A stretch of 6,741 nt of DNA from Candidatus Calidifonticultor daggyaiensis (GCA_015661035.1 JACVJA010000076.1:1-6741), one strand, 5' to 3'. Positions 1-4,474 are shown, counted from the stretch's first letter. The notes: generated from the sequence alone by a model not told the origin. Program-made: numbers and translations.

Positions 1-12
1 AAGATTCTTCCA

Positions 13-28
13 CCGATCTCTCGATCGG
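13..28. repeat. small GC-rich hairpin followed by a G7 run
   Basis: CCGATC and GATCGG form a perfect 6-bp stem with a 4-base loop, and the right arm runs straight into seven Gs (27-33). No immediate T run follows, so it is a poor candidate for an intrinsic terminator. It may be the tail of something beyond the left edge. Confidence 0.3.
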
Positions 29-264
29 GGGGGATTTCTAAATTTTTTAAGAAATTTAAATTTATCATTATACTTTTAAAATATACAAAAATCATACCAA
101 ATTTTTTGGAATTTCAAAATTTCAAAAAACTCAATAATTTCAATAAAGTTCAAAAAATTCAAAAATATAACTTAAACAAAAATTTTGCACAAAATTGTAA
201 CACGCAAAAACTAATTTTTCAACACTTAACGCAAATCACTTTTTATCTCAATAACTTAAATCAC

Positions 265-282
265 TGTTACAAATTAGTAACA
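265..282. promoter_or_regulatory. palindrome TGTTAC-N6-GTAACA, operator-like
   Basis: The 18-bp sequence TGTTACAAATTAGTAACA has perfect 6-bp arms around six bases. Related half-sites lie nearby: TTGTAAC at 195-201 and GTTACAA with TTGTAC at 285-299. The clustering of GTTAC/GTAAC arms suggests a dimeric regulator, but no protein can be named. Its spacing (5 bases, 6 bases, 5 bases) matches that of the TGTGA palindromes farther right. Confidence 0.35.
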
Positions 283-302
283 CAGTTACAAAATTGTACG
301 AA

Positions 303-331
303 ATGAGAAAATTTTCACAAAGTTTTTGTGA
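303..331. promoter_or_regulatory. CRP/FNR-like site (one mismatch) with an extra half-site
   Basis: TGAGA-N6-TCACA (304-319) differs at one base from the TGTGA-N6-TCACA pattern. Its right arm TCACAAA (315-321) is followed after three bases by TTTGTGA (325-331), so a third half-site lies in inverted orientation. This is the leftmost of five such sites in the non-coding block. Confidence 0.4.
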
Positions 332-401
332 GAATATGTCTGTAGATTTAAATTTTGAGTTTTAAGCAGAGTTTTTAAAAAATGAATATCAAAGTACTTA
401 C

Positions 402-434
402 TTTTAAAAAAGTACGGTTTAAACGCAAAATTTA
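402..434 (+). repeat. dispersed 33-bp repeat, copy A
   Basis: This copy matches positions 1170-1202 at 29 of 33 bases, with differences at repeat positions 11, 13, 16 and 25. The shared core is TTTAAACG, then C or T, then AAAATTTA. Both copies are preceded by T-rich sequence and have the same orientation. In copy A the right part also forms the left arm of a hairpin (418-443). Confidence 0.5.
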
Positions 435-443
435 GCGTTTAAA
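418..443. repeat. 9-bp inverted repeat TTTAAACGC / GCGTTTAAA
   Basis: Arms at 418-426 and 435-443 are perfectly complementary across the 8-base loop AAAATTTA. It could be an RNA hairpin or an operator. The sequence after it (GGGCATTTTTAG) has a short T run, so a weak terminator on the plus strand is possible. The left arm lies inside the dispersed repeat, but copy B at 1170-1202 lacks the right arm. Confidence 0.4.
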
Positions 444-578
444 GGGCATTTTTAGAGTATATCACTATCTCTAAGTTTACTTAATTTTCTTTTTTGCTAT
501 TTTTCACGTTTAATAGAATCTTATAAAATTCTTTTGCAATGCGATTCTTGACTTTCACTTAAAAACTGTTCTTGTAGT

Positions 579-596
579 TTGTGAAATATTTCACAA
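579..596. promoter_or_regulatory. CRP/FNR-like site, perfect 18-bp palindrome
   Basis: TTGTGAAATATTTCACAA is its own reverse complement over all 18 bases and fits TGTGA-N6-TCACA exactly. This is the classical geometry of binding sites for CRP and several other CRP/FNR-family regulators. No promoter with both hexamers was recognised next to it, so its target is unclear. Confidence 0.5.
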
Positions 597-772
597 GTCG
601 GGGGGAACTTTCTGACTTTCCGCCTTAGGTGATGGATGAGGTTGAATAGCTACTTAGTTAGCAATAAAAATCTAAGTTTGATATTACTAATCACTTAACA
701 AGAGTGTAAATTTTTTTAAAGAAAGAAAGTAAGATAAAGAAAGAAATACGTTTATTATTTTTATATTTTCTT

Positions 773-800
773 ATAAATGTTTCATTAGAGAAACATTTAT
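773..800 (+). terminator. AT-rich hairpin followed by a T-rich stretch
   Basis: ATAAATGTTTC (773-783) and GAAACATTTAT (790-800) form a perfect 11-bp stem with a 6-base loop. On the plus strand it is followed at once by TTTTATATTTTT, as in an intrinsic terminator. The stem has few G-C pairs, which argues for a weak terminator or a structural element. No plus-strand gene ends just before it in this window. Confidence 0.35.
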
Positions 801-875
801 TTTATATTTTTAAATTATTTTTTAAAAATAAAAAAAATAAAAAAAAATAAAAATAAAAAAATTAATTAAAAAAAA
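801..875. repeat. A/T-only low-complexity block
   Basis: This block contains only A and T, mainly runs of A separated by single or double T. It is followed directly by the pyrimidine tract. Such DNA is intrinsically curved or easily melted, which would suit an origin or nucleoid-protein binding site, but no initiator boxes were recognised. Confidence 0.55.
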
Positions 876-959
876 TTTTTTCTTTTTCTTTATTCTTTTT
901 CTTTTTCTTTTTCTTTTGTTTCTTTTCTTTTTCTTTTTCTTTTTCTCTTTCTTTTTCTT
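876..959 (+). repeat. TTTTTC-type polypyrimidine tract
   Basis: About 84 bases are almost entirely C and T on the plus strand, built from imperfect TTTTTC and TTTC units. They are interrupted by A at 892 and G at 918. A purine-rich stretch of GAAA units at 719-747 is roughly complementary to it. Such mirror-like homopurine/homopyrimidine DNA can form triplex structures and is prone to slippage. It is not coding in any convincing way. Confidence 0.7.
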
Positions 960-974
960 AAAAAATTGTTTTAT

Positions 975-992
975 ATGTGAAAAAAATCACAA
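975..992. promoter_or_regulatory. CRP/FNR-like site, exact TGTGA-N6-TCACA
   Basis: TGTGA (976-980), six As, then TCACA (987-991) fit the CRP/FNR spacing exactly. The site lies about 60 bases upstream of the possible short peptide gene at 1053, so it could act as its operator. That link is inference only. Confidence 0.4.
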
Positions 993-1052
993 AATATCTT
1001 TTTCTTTATTCGCAGAGGCAGAGAATTTGGGAACAGAGGAAGGATATTCGAG

Positions 1053-1160
1053 ATGATGGAATTTGGGAATCAAATAATCTTATTAGAACCATTTTCAAAA
1101 AATGCATCTAATTGTTTAAATTTTGCGTTTTGGGAAGACTTTTTTAAAAGTACGTGTTGA
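1053..1160 (+). CDS. possible 35-residue peptide
   Basis: A short reading frame starts at ATG 1053 (a second ATG follows directly) and ends at TGA 1158-1160. It is preceded by AGGAAGGA (1037-1044), a strong Shine-Dalgarno-like sequence 8 bases before the start and better than that of most larger genes here. The peptide is mixed and fairly hydrophobic, with LLEPF near residues 10-14 and FAFWEDFF near 24-31. No family is recognised. An exact CRP/FNR-like palindrome lies upstream at 975-992. A frame this short can occur by chance, and the codons overlap generic AT-rich sequence, so it may not be real. Confidence 0.22.
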   Translation: MMEFGNQIILLEPFSKNASNCLNFAFWEDFFKSTC

Positions 1161-1169
1161 GATATTTAT

Positions 1170-1202
1170 TTTTAAAAAAATGCGTTTTAAACGTAAAATT
1201 TA
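1170..1202 (+). repeat. dispersed 33-bp repeat, copy B
   Basis: This is the second copy of the repeat at 402-434 (29 of 33 bases identical), 768 bp downstream in the same orientation. It keeps the TTTAAACG core but lacks the GCGTTTAAA arm that gives copy A its hairpin. Confidence 0.5.
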
Positions 1203-1420
1203 AAAAAAAGAAGAATAATCTATAAAGTGACTTTTTGTGGGAGTCAATTTTATTAGATTTCTTGGCGGATTCGCTGGCGGGACGCCCTAAACAGTGTGAA
1301 GTGAAAGTTATCGAATTCATTAAAAAAATAATATTTATGTCTGATAAGATACATTATGTTAACTTTTATTGTAACTATACGAATCTATTAAGAAAATGCT
1401 AAAAAATATGTACTATAAAC

Positions 1421-1429
1421 TGATATAAT
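1421..1429 (+). promoter_or_regulatory. extended -10 promoter element TGATATAAT
   Basis: TGATATAAT is a perfect extended -10 box (TG, one base, TATAAT). The expected -35 position (1401-1406) is a run of As, so activity would depend on the extended -10. The predicted start near 1436 falls inside the palindrome at 1435-1452, which would then act as a repressor site. No plus-strand gene follows before 1871, and a transcript would run antisense to the zinc-ribbon gene. Confidence 0.35.
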
Positions 1430-1434
1430 TTTAG

Positions 1435-1452
1435 TTGTGATAAATTTCACAA
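1435..1452. promoter_or_regulatory. CRP/FNR-like site, exact TGTGA-N6-TCACA
   Basis: TTGTGATAAATTTCACAA has perfect 6-bp arms. It sits immediately downstream of an extended -10 box. Its centre is 51 bp from that of the next site (1486-1503), close to five helical turns, so two bound dimers would face the same side of the DNA. Confidence 0.45.
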
Positions 1453-1485
1453 ATAACAATTTTTGTCATCTCTATCTTTATGTTT

Positions 1486-1503
1486 TTGTGAAAAATTTCA
1501 CTT
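1486..1503. promoter_or_regulatory. CRP/FNR-like site with one arm mismatch
   Basis: TGTGA (1487-1491), six bases, then TCACT (1498-1502) is one base short of the exact pattern. It pairs in helical phase with the site at 1435-1452. Confidence 0.4.
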
Positions 1504-1515
1504 TTTTTAGATAAC

Positions 1516-1547
1516 TCCACCCCCCAGCCACCCCCGAGGGCCGAGAC
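1516..1547. other. GC-rich island with C runs (G runs on minus strand)
   Basis: Two runs of five to six Cs followed by GAGGG stand out sharply from the AT-rich surroundings. On the minus strand this gives GGGGG and GGGGGG tracts with flanking GG, which could support a two-layer G-quadruplex. It lies downstream of the zinc-ribbon gene's stop. No function can be assigned. Confidence 0.35.
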
Positions 1548-1599
1548 GAAAAAATTGCATTCAGGTTCACTAATCCGTAATATATTTTAAAGCCCTTTT

Positions 1600-1791
1600 T
1601 TATCCATATTTGGATACTCTTTTAATTGATTTTGATTTTGGGTATGTTCTGTGGTTGATACCTGATTGGTCGTGTAGTTCTTTTAGTTTAGCGATGTGTT
1701 CTTCGTATTCTTTGTTATTGGAGTATCCGCATATGGTGCAGTTTCCTATAGGGGATGGGATGAAGAGGTTTTTGCAGCGCCAGCATTTCAT
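1600..1791 (-). CDS. small zinc-ribbon protein
   Basis: This is a 63-residue protein of unknown function. Cysteines at 3, 6, 18 and 21 make a CxxC-x11-CxxC zinc ribbon, followed by a charged, probably helical segment (about residues 26-41) and a basic tail ending with several Lys and Arg. It is preferred over the overlapping plus-strand frame, which has no recognisable pattern, because of the ordered cysteines and because a sigma-70 type promoter (TTGACA, 17 bp, TACAAT) sits directly before its ATG. The predicted transcript would start only about three bases before the ATG, so translation may be leaderless. It is divergent from the small terminase gene and shares an inverted-repeat operator with it, which makes a regulatory or nucleic-acid-binding role plausible. 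That role is inferred from position and fold type only. Confidence 0.6.
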   Translation of the reverse strand: MKCWRCKNLFIPSPIGNCTICGYSNNKEYEEHIAKLKELHDQSGINHRTYPKSKSIKRVSKYG

Positions 1792-1800
1792 GGTTTAGTA

Positions 1801-1829
1801 ATTGTATTTTATTTTGTATTTTTTGTCAA
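1801..1829 (-). promoter_or_regulatory. sigma-70 type promoter of the zinc-ribbon gene
   Basis: Reading the minus strand, TTGACA (1829-1824) is followed by 17 bases and TACAAT (1806-1801). The start codon of the zinc-ribbon gene lies nine bases beyond the -10 box, so transcription would begin almost at the ATG. Confidence 0.55.
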
Positions 1830-1844
1830 GTATATTGACAAAAA
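1820..1844. promoter_or_regulatory. inverted-repeat operator joining two divergent -35 boxes
   Basis: TTTTTGTCAA (1820-1829) and TTGACAAAAA (1835-1844) are perfect 10-bp inverted arms around GTATA. Each arm contains the TTGACA -35 box of one of the two divergent promoters. A protein bound here would contact both -35 regions. The right arm is part of the motif ATTGACAAAAAGTC (1834-1847), which recurs twice before the M15 peptidase gene. Confidence 0.55.
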
Positions 1845-1863
1845 GTCATAAATTTTATATTAT
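1835..1863 (+). promoter_or_regulatory. sigma-70 type promoter of the terminase genes
   Basis: TTGACA (1835-1840), 17 bases, then TATTAT (1858-1863) is a near-consensus promoter. The predicted start near 1870 is adjacent to the ATG at 1871, with no room for a Shine-Dalgarno sequence, so the small terminase mRNA may be leaderless. Confidence 0.55.
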
Positions 1864-1870
1864 TTATGTG

Positions 1871-2485
1871 ATGCCTAAGAGTATTGATAGGAAAGCTGTT
1901 TTGAAGGCTATTATTTCTGGTCTTGAGAATAACAAGACTTTTACTGATCTTTCACGTGAGTTGGGTGTATCTCGTGGGACGATTACGTCTTTGGCACGTA
2001 GGTATCAGGATAAGTATCCTATTCTTAAGGAGAGGTTTGAGAAGTCGAATAAGTTTAAGACTGAGGGGGGGGATAAGGTTGAGCGGATAGCTCAGATGAT
2101 GGATTCGGGGATGAGTTTTCGTGATATAGCTCGTGAGATAGGGATAAGTACGACTTCTGTTGTGAATGTATTTCGTAGAAATATAGCTTCGAATCCTATT
2201 TTTAAGCGTATAAATGAGGAGCGAAGGCTTCAGATGGCTATAAAGAAGTCAAAGATGTATAGTCCTGATCTTATTGATAGGCTTTTTGAGGTTGTTAATC
2301 AAGATGGGTTTGATATGGCTAAGTGTAAAGCTTCACAACTTATACTTAATGCTGCGGGTATAGGAGAGGCAAAACCGCAGCAGATTATTATTGCTATAAA
2401 TGCCGAAGAATACCAAAATATTTCTTGCGCCCCACCACCCGAAGGATTCGGAGAAATTGGAGACATGGAGGAGATGGGCTCGTAA
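1871..2485 (+). CDS. terS: probable terminase small subunit, two HTH motifs
   Basis: This 204-residue protein is likely to bind the packaging start site and hand DNA to the large subunit. Two similar helix-turn-helix motifs are visible, at about residues 24-44 (ELGVSRGTI core) and 83-103 (EIGISTTSV core). Each is followed by an Ile-Leu or Ile-Phe segment after a proline (P50, P109), which points to an internal duplication. The C-terminal part has a K-A-x-x-L-I-L-N-A-A-G-I-G stretch typical of small terminase tails, then an acidic end. The reading frame stays open upstream to a TTG at 1802, but ATG 1871 is chosen because the promoter occupies 1835-1863; GTG 1868 is also possible. The gene overlaps the large subunit by 86 bases. 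It contains a run of eight Gs (2065-2072). The assignment rests on the HTH motifs and gene order; a phage transcription regulator is the alternative. Confidence 0.72.
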   Translation: MPKSIDRKAVLKAIISGLENNKTFTDLSRELGVSRGTITSLARRYQDKYPILKERFEKSNKFKTEGGDKVERIAQMMDSGMSFRDIAREIGISTTSVVNVFRRNIASNPIFKRINEERRLQMAIKKSKMYSPDLIDRLFEVVNQDGFDMAKCKASQLILNAAGIGEAKPQQIIIAINAEEYQNISCAPPPEGFGEIGDMEEMGS

Positions 2486-3926
2486 TGACCTTTTTTGGTT
2501 TGCTCGTTATGTTTTAGGGTTTTCTGAGCTCACCAATCTCCATAAAGATGTCTGTCGTTTTCTCCAAGATTTTTCATCAAAACGTAAACTAATCCTTATG
2601 CCAAGAAGCCATTTTAAGACTACACTTGCGACGATTGCACTACCGATGTGGTTAATTATACAAAAAAAAGTACCATTTAATACAGCACTTGCGGGCTGCG
2701 ATATAAGGATTCTTCTTGCCAATGAATCGGCAAGCAATGCCGAAAGGTTTCTTTCAGCAATAGAAAGCCTTTTTGATAGTCGAACGATGCTTCGGGCTTT
2801 ATTTCCTGATCTTATACCACTTCCTAATCAACGTAAACGCTGGAATCAACAAGAGATGCTTGTGAATCGTAATGCTTCATGGCCAGAGGCAACGATCCAG
2901 ACAATTGGCGTCGGTGGTGCTGTTCAGTCTTCACATTTTGATGTTCTGATACTTGATGACCTTATTGGTAAGGAGGCTATGGAATCTGAACTTGTGATGG
3001 AAAAAACAAAACTATGGCTTGACTATACTGAAAGCCTTCTTGTGAATCCATCTAAATCTTTGGTTATCGTAATTGGGACAAGGTGGCATAAAAGGGATAT
3101 CTATCAACATATAATTGATACTGACCATAGATTTGAAGTCTACTCTAGACAAGCGGTAGAAGATGGAAAACCTATTTTCCCTGAGCGGTTTACACTTGAA
3201 TTCTTTGAAGATTTGAAAAAGAAAAATCTTTCTATGTATCTTTCACAGTATTTAAATAACCCCACAGATCCTGAGCGGTGCGAGTTTCGTGAGCAGTGGA
3301 TCCGTTATTGTTCATGGAATTCCGATAAGGTGGACTACGGAGATGGTTCCCCACCTGTTTCACTTTCTGATTTTGATATAGTAGGAGCATTTGATCCTTC
3401 TGTAGATGAACATTCAAAAAGTTCACGTATGGCTGTAGTTTTTGCTGGAATGGATAGCCGACAAAATGTTGTTATATTCGATTGTTATGCGGGCCGAGAT
3501 ACGACTGATAAAATAATCGACCGTATTTTCTCAATGTATCAAAAATGGAAACCCAGGGCATTCGGTATAGAATCGGTAGTATTTTCTAAACTTTATATTT
3601 ATATATTCCAGAAAGAAATGCTTCGCCGTGGGAAATTCCTTTCGATTGTTCCAATTAAAGTATCTTCTACAAGATCAAAAGAGGCAAGAATCCGTGATGC
3701 AATACAATCAGTCGCTCCATTGGGTAAACTTTTTATATTCCCAAACCTTCATGGATTTGTTGAAGAATTTATAGAATTCCCACAGTCAAAATATAAAGAT
3801 ATAATGGATGCAACCGCCCACTGCATAAATATGCTCAGACCACCGATGGATTCAGAAGAAATAAAAGAAATAGAAGAAGAAGAAGAATATATTATAAATT
3901 CAAGAAATAAAATTACAGGTTATTGA
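2400..3926 (+). CDS. terL: terminase large subunit (packaging ATPase and nuclease)
   Basis: This 508-residue motor protein cuts concatemeric phage DNA and pumps it through the portal using ATP. The N-terminal ATPase domain shows the adenine-region stretch DLFWFARYVLGF (30-41), a terminase-type Walker A PRSHFKTT (68-75), Walker B VLILDD (182-187) and the coupling motif IGTRWH (225-230). The C-terminal RNase H-like nuclease shows acidic residues in AFDPS (D332), GIES (E391) and DIMDA (D467 and D470). An acidic stretch of Glu lies near 488-496. Length and motif order fit a complete protein. ATG 2400 lacks a clear ribosome site; TTG 2457 (residue 20), with GGAG-like bases before it, would cut the overlap with the small subunit from 86 to 29 bases. 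Its TGA stop lies within the -35 box of the next promoter. Confidence 0.95.
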   Translation: MPKNTKIFLAPHHPKDSEKLETWRRWARNDLFWFARYVLGFSELTNLHKDVCRFLQDFSSKRKLILMPRSHFKTTLATIALPMWLIIQKKVPFNTALAGCDIRILLANESASNAERFLSAIESLFDSRTMLRALFPDLIPLPNQRKRWNQQEMLVNRNASWPEATIQTIGVGGAVQSSHFDVLILDDLIGKEAMESELVMEKTKLWLDYTESLLVNPSKSLVIVIGTRWHKRDIYQHIIDTDHRFEVYSRQAVEDGKPIFPERFTLEFFEDLKKKNLSMYLSQYLNNPTDPERCEFREQWIRYCSWNSDKVDYGDGSPPVSLSDFDIVGAFDPSVDEHSKSSRMAVVFAGMDSRQNVVIFDCYAGRDTTDKIIDRIFSMYQKWKPRAFGIESVVFSKLYIYIFQKEMLRRGKFLSIVPIKVSSTRSKEARIRDAIQSVAPLGKLFIFPNLHGFVEEFIEFPQSKYKDIMDATAHCINMLRPPMDSEEIKEIEEEEEYIINSRNKITGY

Positions 3927-3973
3927 CAAAATGTCTAATTTGTGGTATAAAATGTCATAATTGACAAAAAGTC
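3922..3973. promoter_or_regulatory. operator cluster: two ATTGACAAAAWGTC repeats and an inverted repeat
   Basis: ATTGACAAAATGTC (3922-3935) and ATTGACAAAAAGTC (3960-3973) are near-identical direct repeats, 38 bp apart. The second matches the copy at 1834-1847 before the small terminase gene exactly. TGTCA (3953-3957) and TGACA (3962-3966) also form an inverted repeat with a 4-base spacer at the predicted transcription start. The first copy provides the -35 box. The second is downstream of the start and could bind a repressor. Confidence 0.5.
3923..3951 (+). promoter_or_regulatory. sigma-70 type promoter of the M15 peptidase operon
   Basis: TTGACA (3923-3928), exactly 17 bases, then TATAAA (3946-3951), preceded by TGG, gives an extended -10 as well. 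The predicted start near 3958 leaves a leader of about 20 bases before ATG 3978, without a clear Shine-Dalgarno sequence. The -35 box overlaps the stop codon of the large terminase gene. Confidence 0.65.
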
Positions 3974-3977
3974 TTTT

Positions 3978-4337
3978 ATGGGAGATATTACTCAAGACTT
4001 TAGTCGTTGGGAGTTTCGTTGTAAGTGTGGTTGTGGGAAGGAGGATATCCATATAGGATTAGTGCATCGTTTACAGGTAATTCGTGATATTACTGGACAT
4101 CCTATAAAGATTTTGAGTGGATGTCGTTGTGCTGAATATAATGCCAAAATTGGTGGAGCTCCTGAAAGTTACCATCTAAAAGGTATGGCTGCAGATTGGT
4201 GTTTTGGGGGCGATGATCCCGACAGTCTCCTTGCGAAAGTAGCAAATAGACTTATTCCTGAATGGTCTGGTGGTCTTCATTATTATCCTGAGAAAAATTT
4301 TATCCATTGCGATATAGGGCCCAAAAGAAGGTGGTAA
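3978..4337 (+). CDS. M15-family peptidase (D-Ala-D-Ala carboxypeptidase-like)
   Basis: This 119-residue zinc peptidase is expected to cut D-alanyl bonds in peptidoglycan cross-links. It matches the short phage/bacterial M15 type: SGCR (47-50), N55, GG (59-60), then S64-x-H66-x6-D73 and H110-x-D112. H66, D73 and H110 are the predicted zinc ligands, and the protein ends in RRW, as is common in the family. An N-terminal CKCGCG (15-20) is also typical. There is no signal peptide, so release would need a holin or it would act from the virion. It has its own promoter and starts the operon that leads to the portal, directly after the large terminase. Its role could be endolysin or virion-associated wall hydrolase; position alone does not tell. 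Confidence 0.88.
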   Translation: MGDITQDFSRWEFRCKCGCGKEDIHIGLVHRLQVIRDITGHPIKILSGCRCAEYNAKIGGAPESYHLKGMAADWCFGGDDPDSLLAKVANRLIPEWSGGLHYYPEKNFIHCDIGPKRRW

Positions 4338-4472
4338 ATGATTAGAAAAACCCCAAAGGGTTACGTTGTTTACTCTGAAAAAGGAAAAAGATTAAGCCGT
4401 CCCTATAGAACAAAGGCTCAGGCTCTTAAGCGGCTCAGACAAGTTGAATACTGGAAGAAAAGAAAGAAATAA
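4338..4472 (+). CDS. small basic phage protein, 44 residues
   Basis: The frame begins at ATG 4338, immediately after the M15 stop codon, and ends at TAA 4470-4472. GAAGGTGG (4327-4334) provides a ribosome site. The protein is strongly basic. A KGYVVYSEKGKRLS segment (7-20) followed by PYRTKAQALKRLRQVEYWK (22-40) resembles small phage proteins in which a short beta hairpin precedes a helix with the pattern TKxxAxxRLxQVEYxK. I recognise the pattern from memory and cannot name a function. Tight spacing on both sides (0 and 2 bases) and the operon context support it as a real gene, perhaps in head assembly or nucleic-acid binding. Confidence 0.72.
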   Translation: MIRKTPKGYVVYSEKGKRLSRPYRTKAQALKRLRQVEYWKKRKK

Positions 4473-4474
4473 AT

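Larger units (their letters stand above)
1..1599. other. AT-rich non-coding region with many palindromes
   Basis: No convincing gene of normal length is visible on either strand here, which is unusual for a compact phage genome. The DNA is mostly A and T, with short GC-rich islands near 20-33, 598-625, 1262-1290 and 1516-1547. It contains hairpins, a dispersed 33-bp repeat, an A-rich block followed by a TTTTTC-type pyrimidine tract, and five CRP/FNR-like palindromes, each listed separately. It lies directly upstream of the terminase genes, where cos or pac sites and control regions are often found in phages. It could also be host DNA beside a prophage or a replication-origin region. The sequence alone does not decide between these. 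Confidence 0.6.

Noticed and set aside
106..306. 66-codon plus-strand frame starting with TTG
   Set aside because: The translation is a low-complexity mix of Asn, Lys, Gln and Leu expected from AT-rich DNA. It has no ribosome site and it spans operator-like palindromes.
1337..1402. 21-codon plus-strand frame
   Set aside because: It is too short, and the AT-rich sequence before it has no ribosome site or promoter.
1610..1798. 62-codon plus-strand frame opposite the zinc-ribbon gene
   Set aside because: It has no recognisable pattern and no promoter or ribosome site, while the opposite strand carries ordered cysteines and a promoter at the right distance.
1802..1870. Upstream extension of the probable small terminase gene to TTG 1802
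   Set aside because: The extra 23 residues would be encoded by the promoter and operator sequence and look like translated AT-rich DNA.
2507..2737. Minus-strand frame of 76 codons
   Set aside because: It lies entirely within the ATPase domain of the large terminase and has no motif of its own.
3232..3426. Minus-strand frame of 64 codons
   Set aside because: It is antisense to the large terminase gene, with no supporting signals.
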